Shown here one piece after another: positions 17,426-26,202 of a DNA stretch of 64,000 bases. A program made the translations under genes and the position numbers. Under the pieces are notes generated by a model that did no database searches, was not told where the DNA came from, and worked only from the letters and a program-made list of their open reading frames with translations. Where the stretch lies: positions 1,054,001 through 1,118,000 of the forward strand of contig NZ_VSSO01000001.1 in NCBI RefSeq assembly GCF_008312885.1, read 5' to 3'. Each line of letters starts with the position of its first letter. The stretch's first letter is position 1. The DNA comes from Lolliginicoccus suaedae. Its GTDB lineage: Bacteria > Actinomycetota > Actinomycetes > Mycobacteriales > Mycobacteriaceae.

Positions 17426-18388
17426 ATGGTCGACGACTCCCGCATTTACGAGCTTGAGTTCCCGAGCCCGAGCATCGAGCACACTGAGGGCAATGGCCCT
17501 GTGCTGCTGCATGGCCTGGAGGGCTTCGCTGATGCCGGCCATGCCGTGAGCATCGTGACGAACCACCTCCGCGAGAGCCTCGAGACCGAGCTCGTCGCGT
17601 CGTTCGCGGTCGATGAGCTGATCGACTATCGCTCGCGGCGCCCACCGATGACGTTCGTCTCCGATCACTTCTCCACCTATGACAAGCCGGAGCTGAGCCT
17701 GTACGCGGTGAAGGACCTGCAGGGCACCCCCTTCCTGCTGCTCGCCGGGCTCGAGCCCGACTTCAAGTGGGAGAAGTTCACCGCGGCGGTGCAGGTGCTC
17801 GCCGAGCGGTTCGGAGTGAGCCAGAGCGTCGGGCTGTCCGCGATCCCCATGGCCGTGCCGCATACCCGCCCACTGGGCGTGATCGGGCATGCCAGCGATC
17901 CGGGCAAGGTGCCAGCATCGGAGCGGCTCGGCACGGAAGTGCAAGTGCCTGGCAGCGCCTCGGCCCTGCTCGAGCTGCGCATGGGCCAGAATGGCTTCGA
18001 TGCGCGAGGATTCTCGGTGCACGTGCCGCACTACCTGTCCCAATCGCCGTATCCCGCGGCTGCCCTGAGGCTGCTCGCCAGCGTCACTGAGGTCACGGGC
18101 ATCTCGGTGCCGCTGCAAGCCCTCGAGGAGTCGGCGCGCACGATCGCTGAACAGGTGGACGAGCAGCTCGCTAGCAATGACGAGGCGGTCGCCGTGGTGC
18201 ATGCGCTCGAGAACCAGTACGACCTGACCCACCGCGGAAACGCGGCTCCATCGCTGCTCGAGTCCGGCCAGGAACTGCCCTCCGGCGACGAGCTCGGAGC
18301 GGAGTTCGAGCGCTTCCTCGCCGAGCAAGCGACCGGCAACGACGACGACAAGCCCGGCGGAACGGGCACCGAGCCAGGGACGGAGTAG
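17426..18388 (+). CDS. PAC2 (proteasome assembly chaperone 2) family protein
   Basis: 320 residues. The pattern LLHGLEGFADAGHAVSIVTNHL, DELIDYRSRRPPMTF, LLLAGLEPDFKWEKF and GLSAIPMAVPHTRP identifies the PAC2/ATP-grasp-like family conserved in actinobacteria; the mycobacterial member lies in the same region downstream of ideR. The fold resembles eukaryotic proteasome chaperones and purine phosphorylases. The bacterial role is not settled, and a proteasome link is a family inference, not shown here. GAGAGGGGGACTTGCACC provides the ribosome site for ATG 17426. A Glu/Asp/Gly-rich 30-residue tail ends the protein. The transglutaminase gene follows after 43 bases in the same direction. Confidence 0.92.
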   Translation: MVDDSRIYELEFPSPSIEHTEGNGPVLLHGLEGFADAGHAVSIVTNHLRESLETELVASFAVDELIDYRSRRPPMTFVSDHFSTYDKPELSLYAVKDLQGTPFLLLAGLEPDFKWEKFTAAVQVLAERFGVSQSVGLSAIPMAVPHTRPLGVIGHASDPGKVPASERLGTEVQVPGSASALLELRMGQNGFDARGFSVHVPHYLSQSPYPAAALRLLASVTEVTGISVPLQALEESARTIAEQVDEQLASNDEAVAVVHALENQYDLTHRGNAAPSLLESGQELPSGDELGAEFERFLAEQATGNDDDKPGGTGTEPGTE

Positions 18389-18431
18389 CCCGAGTGGCGG
18401 ATTCGGCGCGCAAGCCTCACAGTAGACAATT

Positions 18432-19262
18432 GTGAGCGCATCCAGTTCCTCGAAACCGCTGGTCCGGCGGGTCTATTCACGCGTGGAGATGAACGTCGTG
18501 CAGTCGGCGCGCATCTTCGCCCATGTCGCGGCGGCGCACCAGCCTGGCGCCACCGTCGAGGAGCACCTCGTCGCGACGAGGGATGGTCGCCCGGTGGATC
18601 TGCAGGAGATCCAGGCGCCGAACCGGGGCCGGCTGCACAAGCTCGTCTGCCCGCCGGGCCGGGTGGTCCTCGAGTACTCGGCGACGGTCACCGGGCTGGC
18701 AGACCCGATCCCCGTTGATCCATTCGACGAGGCGTTGTACCTGCGGCCGAGCCGGTACGCGGAATCCGATGAGCTCCTCGCCAAGGCCTACGAGGAGTTC
18801 TCCGGCCTGTCCTCACCGCGCGCGATACTGGACACCGTCACGGCCTGGGTGTGGTCGCACCTGAAGTATGTGCCCGGCAGCAGTGGCCCGACCGATGGCG
18901 CGAGCCAGACGATGCTGCACCGGGAAGGGGTGTGCCGGGACTACGCGCACCTGACGACGGCCCTGCTGCGCGCGCTCGACGTGCCAGCGAGGGTGGTCGG
19001 GGTGTATGCGCCCGGGATCAGCCCGATGGATTTCCATGCGGTGTGCGAGGCCCTCGTCGACGGCCAGTGGGTGATCGTCGATACGAGCAGGCTGGGGCCG
19101 CGCCAGTCGATGCTGCGCATGACCACGGGCCGGGATGCGGCGGATACCGCGTTCCTGTCCACCTACGGCGGCTATGTGGAGCTGGAGTCGATCGAGATCC
19201 GTGCGATCGTTGACGGCGGGCTCCCGGTCGACGATCACCAGGGAATCGTCGCGCTGCGATAG
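18432..19262 (+). CDS. Transglutaminase-like cysteine peptidase-fold protein
   Basis: 276 residues, no signal peptide. An N-terminal beta domain (about 1-110) is followed by a transglutaminase core with the full triad: Cys in REGVCRDYAHLTTALLRAL, His in SPMDFHAVCEALVDG, Asp in WVIVDTSRLGPR. Bacterial members of this type are usually proteases or amidases rather than cross-linking enzymes; the substrate is not evident. The start codon is GTG at 18432 and there is no strong ribosome site. It follows the PAC2 gene in the same direction and probably shares its transcript. A long inverted repeat (19300-19362) follows the stop. Confidence 0.85.
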   Translation: MSASSSSKPLVRRVYSRVEMNVVQSARIFAHVAAAHQPGATVEEHLVATRDGRPVDLQEIQAPNRGRLHKLVCPPGRVVLEYSATVTGLADPIPVDPFDEALYLRPSRYAESDELLAKAYEEFSGLSSPRAILDTVTAWVWSHLKYVPGSSGPTDGASQTMLHREGVCRDYAHLTTALLRALDVPARVVGVYAPGISPMDFHAVCEALVDGQWVIVDTSRLGPRQSMLRMTTGRDAADTAFLSTYGGYVELESIEIRAIVDGGLPVDDHQGIVALR

Positions 19263-19299
19263 GTCGCCTGCCGCGAGCCCCCTCCGCTAAACCCCACCG

Positions 19300-19362
19300 C
19301 CGCGAGTGTGCGAAAAGCGACACCTTCTGCGCTCAAGCCTGTCGTTTCTTGCACACTCGCGG
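19300..19362. repeat. Long imperfect inverted repeat (23-bp arms)
   Basis: CCGCGAGTGTGC at 19300-19311 pairs perfectly with GCACACTCGCGG at 19351-19362. Extending inward, 20 of 23 arm positions pair, leaving a 17-base loop (19323-19339). It begins 38 bases after the transglutaminase stop. It could be a terminator or one copy of a dispersed palindromic element. A similar-looking structure is at 50208-50277. Confidence 0.75.
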
Positions 19363-19437
19363 AGCATTTCCCGGCGCTGGCCCCAGCCCGGCCCAGAGGC
19401 AGCGCAGCGCTGCGCGAGGCGCAGGACACACGACCGC

Positions 19438-19470
19438 AAACTAGATGTAACAATGTGTTTCATCTAGTTT
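19438..19470. promoter_or_regulatory. Near-perfect 33-bp palindromic operator
   Basis: Arms AAACTAGATGTAACA (19438-19452) and TGTTTCATCTAGTTT (19456-19470) match at 14 of 15 positions around an ATG spacer. The core TGTAACA-N3-TGTTTCA has the shape of a TetR-family site. TTGTCC at 19469 could be a -35, with TAGCGT 18 bases later as -10, placing the palindrome over the alpha/beta hydrolase promoter. No regulator gene lies next to it. Confidence 0.6.
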
Positions 19471-19592
19471 TGTCCAGGCGCGGCCCACTGCGCTAGCGTG
19501 GTCCTCGGAGGCCCTCCTCGACCTGGGGACCGCCTGCCAATCGGGATCCCGCGTCCCCGGCGAGCCAGGGATAGCGACGACGAGGAGAGCCC

Positions 19593-20639
19593 ATGGACCG
19601 CAACGATTCCACCAGCGGGGTCACGCCCCGCCGCTCCGCTGCCCGCCTGCGTGCTGTGCCCAGCGACGAGCCCACGGTTTCCTTCCGCGTCATCCACGGC
19701 TACCGCCGCGCTTACCGCATCGCTGGCAGCGGGCCAGCCCTCCTGCTGCTCCACGGCATCGGGGATAACTCCTCCACCTGGAACGACATCATCCCCCGCC
19801 TCGCGGCGACGCACACCGTCATCGCCCCGGACATGCTGGGCCACGGGCTATCCGACAAGCCGCGCGCGGACTACTCGATCGCCGCGTTCGCCAATGGCAT
19901 CCGCGACCTGCTGTCCGTCCTCGACATCGACTCGGTGACCCTGGTCGGCCACTCGCTCGGCGGCGGGGTGGCCATGCAGTTCACCTACCAGTACCCCGAG
20001 CTCGTCGACCGCCTGGTGCTCGTGTGCACGGGCGGGATCACGCGGGAGGTCAACCCGCTCCTGCGAATGGCCTCGCTGCCCGGTTTCGCGCGGGCGGTCA
20101 GGCTGCTGCGCCTGCCCGGCGTCGCCCCAGCGGTGCACGCCGCCGCCTCCGCCGCCCGGCCCTTCACCCACCACCTGCACGACGCCAACGATCTGATGCG
20201 CATCGTCTCCTCGCTGCCGGACGCCGAGAACCGCACGGCGTTCGTCCGCACGCTCCGCTCGGTGATCGACATCCGCGGGCAGGTCGTCACGGGGCTGGAT
20301 CGCTGCTACCTGGCCGAGGCCATGCCCGTGCAGATCATCTGGGGCGAGCACGATAGCGTCGTCCCCGTCTCGCACGCGCACCTCGCCCACGCCGCCATGC
20401 CGAACTCGCGCCTCGAGATCTTCGGCAACTCCGCGCACTTCCCGTTCCGCGACGATCCCGAGCGCTTCACCACGCTCGTGGAGGACTTCATCGCCAGCAC
20501 GGCGCCGCACGAGTTCGATCACGCCCGGTGGCGTCGCCTCCTCAGCGAGGGAATGGGCGATCGCGCGCTCAAGGGCAACGATTGGACCCGCTCGGCAGTG
20601 CTCGACGCGATGGGCAGCGCCGAGCGCAGCGCAACCTGA
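19593..20639 (+). CDS. Alpha/beta hydrolase
   Basis: 348 residues. Alpha/beta-hydrolase fold with oxyanion-hole motif LLLHGIGDNSSTW, nucleophile elbow VGHSLGGG (Ser about residue 121), acid in IIWGEHDSVVPVSHA and His in IFGNSAHFPFRDDP. The set resembles the hydrolase found after the PAC2 gene in mycobacteria. The C-terminal 45 residues (SEGMGDRALKGNDWTRSAVLDAMGS) are an extension beyond the normal fold. No signal peptide; lipid or ester hydrolysis in the cytoplasm is the likely role, substrate unknown. ATG 19593 has GAGGAGAGCCC before it. The palindromic operator at 19438-19470 suggests ligand-controlled expression. Confidence 0.9.
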   Translation: MDRNDSTSGVTPRRSAARLRAVPSDEPTVSFRVIHGYRRAYRIAGSGPALLLLHGIGDNSSTWNDIIPRLAATHTVIAPDMLGHGLSDKPRADYSIAAFANGIRDLLSVLDIDSVTLVGHSLGGGVAMQFTYQYPELVDRLVLVCTGGITREVNPLLRMASLPGFARAVRLLRLPGVAPAVHAAASAARPFTHHLHDANDLMRIVSSLPDAENRTAFVRTLRSVIDIRGQVVTGLDRCYLAEAMPVQIIWGEHDSVVPVSHAHLAHAAMPNSRLEIFGNSAHFPFRDDPERFTTLVEDFIASTAPHEFDHARWRRLLSEGMGDRALKGNDWTRSAVLDAMGSAERSAT

Positions 20640-20710
20640 CCCTGCGCCACCCAGCCGCAGCGGCGATCGGTGGCGCGCGCCCTGCCGGTGCGAGCGGCTA
20701 GCCTGGAGCG

Positions 20711-23203
20711 GTGCTGAATCCTGACGAGATCCCGAATGTGCCCGAGGTCATCTATGACGCGTTCGAGGCGTGGGCCAGCGAGCAGGGAATCACGATGTAT
20801 CCCGCCCAGGAAGAAGCACTGCTCGAGATCGTCGCCGGCTCCAACGTCATCCTCGCCACCCCGACCGGCTCGGGGAAGTCACTGGTCGCCATGGCCGCGC
20901 ACTTCACCGCGATGGTGCAGGGAACGCGCACCTTCTACACCGCGCCGATCAAAGCGCTGGTGAGCGAGAAGTTCTTCGCGCTGTGCGAGGTCTTCGGCGC
21001 CGAGAACGTCGGCATGATGACCGGCGACGCGGCCGTCAACCCCTCCGCCCCCATCATCTGCGCCACCGCGGAGATCCTCGCCAACCTCGCGCTGCGCGAG
21101 GGCGCCGAGGCGAACGTCGGGCAGGTGGTGATGGACGAGTTCCACTTCTACTCCGAGCCCGACCGCGGATGGGCGTGGCAGGTGCCGATCATCGAGCTGA
21201 CCGGCGCGCAGTTCCTGCTGATGTCGGCCACCCTCGGCGACGTGCGATTCTTCCAGGAGGACCTGACGCGGCGCACCGGCCGCGAGACCGCGCACATCGC
21301 CGGGGCCGAGCGTCCCGTGCCCCTGGTGTTCTCCTACGCGATGACCCCGATCCACGAGACCATCGAGGAGCTCGTCACCACCCACCAGGCGCCCGTCTAC
21401 GTGGTGCACTTCACCCAGGCCTCAGCACTCGAGCGGGCCCAGTCGCTGACCAGCATCAACGTCGCCTCGCGGGAGGATCGCGACCGCATCTCCGAGGCTA
21501 TCCGCGGCTTCCGGTTCACCACCGGCTTCGGGCGGGTGCTCTCCCGGCTCATCAAGCACGGCATCGGGGTGCACCACGCGGGCATGCTGCCCAAGTACCG
21601 GCGCCTCGTCGAGAAGCTCGCCCAGGAGGGCCTGCTCAAGGTCATCTGCGGCACCGACACCCTCGGCGTCGGCATCAACGTGCCCATCCGCACGGTCCTG
21701 TTCACCGGGCTGACCAAGTTCGACGGCACCCGCAACCGGCTGCTGCGGGCGCGCGAGTTCCACCAGATCGCCGGGCGTGCCGGGCGCGCTGGGTTCGACA
21801 CCACCGGATCCGTGGTGGTGCAGGCCCCCGAGCACGAGATCGAGAACGCCCGCGCGCTCGCCAAGGCTGGCGATGATCCGAAGAAGCGGCGCAAGGTGCA
21901 GCGCAAGAAGGCCCCGGAGGGGGTGGTCAACTGGACCGAGCAGACCTTCGACAAGCTCGTCGCCGCGAGCCCCGAGCCGCTGGTCTCGCGGTTCCGCGTT
22001 ACCAACTCGCTGCTGCTCAATGTCATCGCCCGGCCGGGAAACTGCTTCACCGCCATGCGGCACCTGCTCGAGGACAGCCACGAGGCCCGGCCCGCCCAGC
22101 GCAAGCACATCCGGCAGGCGATCGCGCTGTACCGCGGGCTGCTCAACGCCCGGATCGTCGAGCGGCTCGACGAGCCCGACGAGAACGGCCGCTGGGCCAG
22201 GCTCACCGTGGAGCTGCAGCGCGATTTCGCGCTCAACCAGCCACTGTCACCGTTCGCTCTCGCCGCGATAGAGCTCCTCGACCGCGACTCCCCCGCCTAC
22301 GCCCTCGATGTCGTCTCCGTCATCGAGGCGACCCTCGATGATCCGCGTCCCCTGCTGATGGCGCAGCAGCACGCCGCCCGCGGCGAGGCCATCGGCGAGA
22401 TGAAATCCGAGGGCATCGAGTACAACGAGCGCATGGAGCTGCTCGACGAGATCACCTGGCCCAAGCCGCTGGAGGATCTGCTCGCGCCCGCCTTCGAGAC
22501 CTACCGGGCGGGCCACCCGTGGGTCGCGGAGTTCAGCCTCTCCCCCAAGGCAGTGGTGCGCGACATGGTGGAGAAGGGCATGACCTTCGCCGACCTGATC
22601 TCCGCCTACGGCCTCAACCGCTCCGAGGGTGTCGTCCTGCGCTACCTCGCCGATGCCTACCGCGCCCTGAAGCAGACCGTGCCCTCCGACGCTCGCGACG
22701 ACGAGCTCGACGATCTCATCGAGTGGCTCGGCGAGCTCATCCGGCAGGTCGACTCGAGCCTGCTCGACGAGTGGGAGCAACTCGTCAACCCCGCGGCCGA
22801 GGCACCCCAGCAGCAGGCGTTCGGCGAGGACTCGGTGCGGGCACTGACGTCGAACGCCCGGGCGTTCCGCCGCATGGTGCGCAACGCGATGTTCCGGCGC
22901 GTCGAGCTGGCCTCCCGCCGCAAGTGGGCGGAGCTAGCCGAACTTGGCGACATGACCGCCGAGGAATGGTTCGAGCAGCTCGTGCCCTACCTCAACGAGT
23001 ACGGCGAGATCGATGCCGGCCCGGATGCGCGCGGCCCGGCCCTGTTCCAGGTCGACGAGCAAGCGGGGCGCTGGGAGGTGCGGCAAGCACTGCATGATCC
23101 GGACGGTGACCTCGGCTGGGCATTCGTCGCGAGCATCGATCTGGCCGAGTGCGACAGCGCGGGCGAGGTAGTCATCGAGAACCTCACCATCGAGGAAGGA
23201 TAG
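20711..23203 (+). CDS. Ski2-like DEAD/DEAH-box RNA helicase with DUF3516 tail
   Basis: 830 residues. Helicase core: LATPTGSGKSLVAMAAH (Walker A, about residue 45), FYTAPIKALVSEKF, VVMDEFHFYSEPDRGWAWQ (Walker B as DEFH instead of DEVH/DEAH), LLMSATLGD, then in domain 2 GIGVHHAGMLPKYR, GTDTLGVGINVPIRTVLFT and FHQIAGRAGRAGFD. The second half (from about residue 400) is the DUF3516 region of actinobacterial helicases. Likely acts on structured RNA; the substrate is unknown. GTG 20711 (followed by LNPDEIP) is the start. A small membrane-protein gene follows eight bases after the stop. Confidence 0.92.
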   Translation: MLNPDEIPNVPEVIYDAFEAWASEQGITMYPAQEEALLEIVAGSNVILATPTGSGKSLVAMAAHFTAMVQGTRTFYTAPIKALVSEKFFALCEVFGAENVGMMTGDAAVNPSAPIICATAEILANLALREGAEANVGQVVMDEFHFYSEPDRGWAWQVPIIELTGAQFLLMSATLGDVRFFQEDLTRRTGRETAHIAGAERPVPLVFSYAMTPIHETIEELVTTHQAPVYVVHFTQASALERAQSLTSINVASREDRDRISEAIRGFRFTTGFGRVLSRLIKHGIGVHHAGMLPKYRRLVEKLAQEGLLKVICGTDTLGVGINVPIRTVLFTGLTKFDGTRNRLLRAREFHQIAGRAGRAGFDTTGSVVVQAPEHEIENARALAKAGDDPKKRRKVQRKKAPEGVVNWTEQTFDKLVAASPEPLVSRFRVTNSLLLNVIARPGNCFTAMRHLLEDSHEARPAQRKHIRQAIALYRGLLNARIVERLDEPDENGRWARLTVELQRDFALNQPLSPFALAAIELLDRDSPAYALDVVSVIEATLDDPRPLLMAQQHAARGEAIGEMKSEGIEYNERMELLDEITWPKPLEDLLAPAFETYRAGHPWVAEFSLSPKAVVRDMVEKGMTFADLISAYGLNRSEGVVLRYLADAYRALKQTVPSDARDDELDDLIEWLGELIRQVDSSLLDEWEQLVNPAAEAPQQQAFGEDSVRALTSNARAFRRMVRNAMFRRVELASRRKWAELAELGDMTAEEWFEQLVPYLNEYGEIDAGPDARGPALFQVDEQAGRWEVRQALHDPDGDLGWAFVASIDLAECDSAGEVVIENLTIEEG

Positions 23204-23211
23204 GAACCACT

Positions 23212-23460
23212 ATGAGCGGGCAGCACTACTCCGCGCGCAAGCGCCTGCGGGAGGCACAGCAGCGGGAGCAGCGCATGCGTGAGCTAGGGTTCTCCGACAC
23301 CCTGCCCGAGAGGGAGATCCCGCCCGCCCAGCTCGACCGACCACTAGCGGGGGTCTACCCACTGCCGTCCGGCACGCGGTACCGCGGCAGGGTCCTCGTG
23401 ATGGCTGCGATCTGCGTCGCGCCCGTGGTGATCTGGTTGATCCACACGGTCCTCACGTAG
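23212..23460 (+). CDS. Small membrane protein after the DUF3516 helicase
   Basis: 82 residues: a basic, helical N-terminus (SARKRLREAQQREQRMREL), the motif IPPAQLDRPLAGVYPLPSG, and a single C-terminal membrane segment VLVMAAICVAPVVIWLIHTVL. ATG 23212 follows GAAGGATAGGAACCACT and lies eight bases after the helicase stop, so it is likely cotranslated. Its last 117 bases overlap the convergent ctpC reading frame on the other strand. Function unknown. Confidence 0.65.
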   Translation: MSGQHYSARKRLREAQQREQRMRELGFSDTLPEREIPPAQLDRPLAGVYPLPSGTRYRGRVLVMAAICVAPVVIWLIHTVLT

Positions 23461-25665
23461 GGCCAGCGGTGAGCCGGCAGCGCCATCGGCCAGCCGGTAC
23501 CGGATCAGGCGTGAACTGTTCGCCACCACCGCCACCGACGACGCATTGTGCAGGATCGCCGCGAGCACCGGCGACAACGATCCCAGTGCGCTCAGCACCA
23601 GCCCAGCGGCGTTGACGGTGATCGACATGCCATAGTTCTGGCGGATCACCTCGACCGTGTGGCCGCCGAGCTCCCGCAGGTCCAGTAGCCGGTGCAGATC
23701 ATCGGTGGCCAGGGCGACATCCGCGGTCTCCACCGCCACATCGGTGCCCGCGATGCCCATCGCGATGCCGATGTCCGCGCCCGCCAAGGCAGGCGCATCA
23801 TTGGTGCCATCGCCCACCATCGCCACCGTGCAGCCCTCGGCGCGCAACGCCTCGATCACATCGAGCTTGTGCTCGGGCAGCACCTCGGCCCGCCACTCGG
23901 TGATGCCCAGCTCCCGCGCCACCGCCGCGGCCGTGTCGGGATGGTCCCCAGTGAGCATCACGAAGCGCGACACCCCGGCCGCGCGCAGCTCATCGATGAT
24001 GCCGCGCGCCTCGGGCCGGACCTGATCGCGCACGCTCACTAGCCCCACGAGCTCGCCATCGACCGACAGCAGCAGCGGGGTCTCCGCCTGCTTCCGCAAG
24101 CGGCCCACCCATGACCGGGCATCCTCGCCCACGGCGACGCCCTCGGCCTCGAGCAAGGCTGGACTGCCCAGCAGCAGCGTCCGGCCATCCGCCCACGTCC
24201 GCATGCCCAGGCCCACCAGCACCTCGCATTGCTCATGCGGCGGGATCATGATGCGACGCTCCTCCGTCGACCGGATCACCGCTTGCGCCAGCGGATGGCG
24301 CGAATGGATCTCCGAGCTCGCCGCGTACGCCAGCACATCGCTCGCGTCCCACTCGGGATGGAAGCTGACGATATTGGTCACCACGGGCCTGCCCACCGTC
24401 AAGGTGCCCGTCTTGTCCAGCACCATCACATCGACCCGCCCGGCGAGCTCGAGGTGCGAGCCACCCTTGATGAGGATGCCCCGTCGTGCCCCATTGCCGA
24501 TGGCAGCGCTGATCGCCGTCGGCGTCGACAATCCCACCGCGCAGGGGCACGCGATCAGCAGCATCGTCATGGCGCGCCGCACATCACGCGTGGCGAGCAG
24601 CGTCGCGCCCGCGAGCAGGAACGACGCGGGCACGAACCGGCGGGAGAAGTTCTCCCCGACCGTCTGGATCGGCGCCCGGTCCGCCTGGGCCTGCTCGACG
24701 CGACCGATGATGCGGCCGATCGCTGTGTCCTTGCCGACCGCCCGGGCCTCGACGACGATGCGGCCGCGCACGAGGACGGACCCGGCATGCACCTGCTGGC
24801 CCGCCACCACGGTCACCGGTAGCGGCTCGCCGGTAATAGCAGACTGGTCCACGATGCCATCGCCCTCGACGATCACACCATCGACGGGCAGGGCCACATG
24901 CTCGTGCACCACGACATGATCGCCCACGCCGACGGCATCGATATCGATCTGCACCTCGCTGCCATCGGGCGCGCGCACCCAGGTGGTGTCCTGCGCTCCG
25001 GTGAGCAGTTCCGAGATGGCCCGGCGTGTCCGCCGCAGGGTGAGATCCTGCAAGTACTCGCCGATGTTCAGCAGCCACAGAACGGTCAGGGCCACGACGT
25101 TCTCGCGCAGCAGCAGCGACGCCACCGTCGCCGCCGAGACCAGTGTGTCCGTGCCACCCACTGAGGATCGAGTGAGGGCCCGCACTGCGCCCCGGAGGAA
25201 CGGGTATCCCGTGATGATGGTGACACCGGTGGCCAGTAGCCGGCTGGTTGGTCCAAGGACAGGTGGGCGCAGCAGCACGTAGCGGCGGATCCCCAGCACG
25301 AGGAGCGCGCCCGCGCCGAGCGTCATGCGTGCTAGGTCCCCGGTGCCGACTTCCGCGGAATATGGCTCGCGGGCAGGGACGGCGCGGGCCTCGACCTGCT
25401 CCGTCCCAGTGATGGCAGCGACGAGGTCCAGTGGCGTGACCCGGTTCGGCGAGTACCACACCACGACCGACGCGGTCCGCGGGTAGGCATGGACGGCCCG
25501 CACCCCATGCACGACCTCCAGCGCGTCCTCGATCGCCACTGCCCGCGCGGGGCTGCGATGCAACCACGGGACCTTGGCGCGGAGCCGGCCCGCGGCGATG
25601 GCGATGATCTCCACGCCGCCGGTCGGATCGTCGGCCAGGTTCTCGATGTCCTCGGAGGCAGGCAT
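23344..25665 (-). CDS. ctpC: P1B-type metal-exporting ATPase CtpC
   Basis: 773 residues. All P-type ATPase landmarks are present: VDQSAITGEPLPV, membrane metal motif IACPCAVGLSTPT, phosphorylated Asp in VLDKTGTLTVGRP, MLTGDHP and MVGDGTNDAPAL. The N-terminus is a metal-binding-domain-like fold without CxxC, as in mycobacterial CtpC. Against my memory of M. tuberculosis CtpC (about 718 residues, ending IRYRLDR) it agrees throughout. CtpC exports Zn(II) and/or Mn(II) and gives zinc resistance in macrophages. The last 50 residues after RLIRYRL are extra, hydrophilic and His-rich, and overlap a small gene on the other strand. Start at ATG 25665, eleven bases after the pacL1 stop. Confidence 0.93.
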   Translation of the reverse strand: MPASEDIENLADDPTGGVEIIAIAAGRLRAKVPWLHRSPARAVAIEDALEVVHGVRAVHAYPRTASVVVWYSPNRVTPLDLVAAITGTEQVEARAVPAREPYSAEVGTGDLARMTLGAGALLVLGIRRYVLLRPPVLGPTSRLLATGVTIITGYPFLRGAVRALTRSSVGGTDTLVSAATVASLLLRENVVALTVLWLLNIGEYLQDLTLRRTRRAISELLTGAQDTTWVRAPDGSEVQIDIDAVGVGDHVVVHEHVALPVDGVIVEGDGIVDQSAITGEPLPVTVVAGQQVHAGSVLVRGRIVVEARAVGKDTAIGRIIGRVEQAQADRAPIQTVGENFSRRFVPASFLLAGATLLATRDVRRAMTMLLIACPCAVGLSTPTAISAAIGNGARRGILIKGGSHLELAGRVDVMVLDKTGTLTVGRPVVTNIVSFHPEWDASDVLAYAASSEIHSRHPLAQAVIRSTEERRIMIPPHEQCEVLVGLGMRTWADGRTLLLGSPALLEAEGVAVGEDARSWVGRLRKQAETPLLLSVDGELVGLVSVRDQVRPEARGIIDELRAAGVSRFVMLTGDHPDTAAAVARELGITEWRAEVLPEHKLDVIEALRAEGCTVAMVGDGTNDAPALAGADIGIAMGIAGTDVAVETADVALATDDLHRLLDLRELGGHTVEVIRQNYGMSITVNAAGLVLSALGSLSPVLAAILHNASSVAVVANSSRLIRYRLADGAAGSPLALREDRVDQPDHHGRDADRSHHEDPAAVPRAGRQWVDPR

Positions 25666-25676
25666 CTCGCGCTGGA

Positions 25677-25958
25677 CTAGTGGGTGTGCCCGTGGCCGAC
25701 GGGATGGCTCGGTGGCGGCGCATCCTCACCGATGCGCTCGCGCGCCTCTGCCACGATGTCGGCGGCGGCGAGGCGGACGTTCTCCGCGCCCTCCTCCGCC
25801 TTGCGCGCGCCCCGCAGGCCCACAGCGGTAGCGGTGACCGCGATCTCGCGGACCGGGGTATTGCGCACTGCCCAGCGGACACTGTTGTACGCGGCAGCAC
25901 CCACCACGCCCGTGACGAGCGTTCCCGCGGCCTTGCCGAGCAGGGCTCCGTGAATCAT
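25677..25958 (-). CDS. pacL1: PacL1-like DUF1490 partner of CtpC
   Basis: 93 residues. MIHGALLGKAAGTLVTGVVGAAAY is an N-terminal membrane segment; then VREIAVTATAVGLRGARKAEEGAENVRLAAADIVAEARERIGED, the DUF1490 helix; then a His-rich metal tail ending HPVGHGHTH. In M. tuberculosis the equivalent protein PacL1 binds zinc with its C-terminal tail, forms membrane patches and is needed with CtpC for zinc resistance. Placement directly upstream of ctpC supports the same role. ATG 25958 follows GGAGGAACGTCGC. The 244 bases to hrpA hold both divergent promoters; I see no recognisable metal-regulator site. Confidence 0.9.
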   Translation of the reverse strand: MIHGALLGKAAGTLVTGVVGAAAYNSVRWAVRNTPVREIAVTATAVGLRGARKAEEGAENVRLAAADIVAEARERIGEDAPPPSHPVGHGHTH

Positions 25959-26202
25959 GCGACGTTCCTCCGGCTTCTCGACTTCTCTTGGGAGCGGGGC
26001 TCCTCGGATACGATTGTGCCGCATCGCGGGCATCAGCGGGGAGGCACGAGTGTTTCTCCCGCCCGGCAGGAGCTGGATCGGGGTCATGGCCGCATGAAGT
26101 GGTCGCGGCGCCCGCCCTCCGGCGAGAAGCCCCGCCTCCCGGCCGAGCGAGGATTCCTGGCTGGACAGTGCTGCCTGGTGACCGCCTATCCTTGGTGGCA
26201 GC

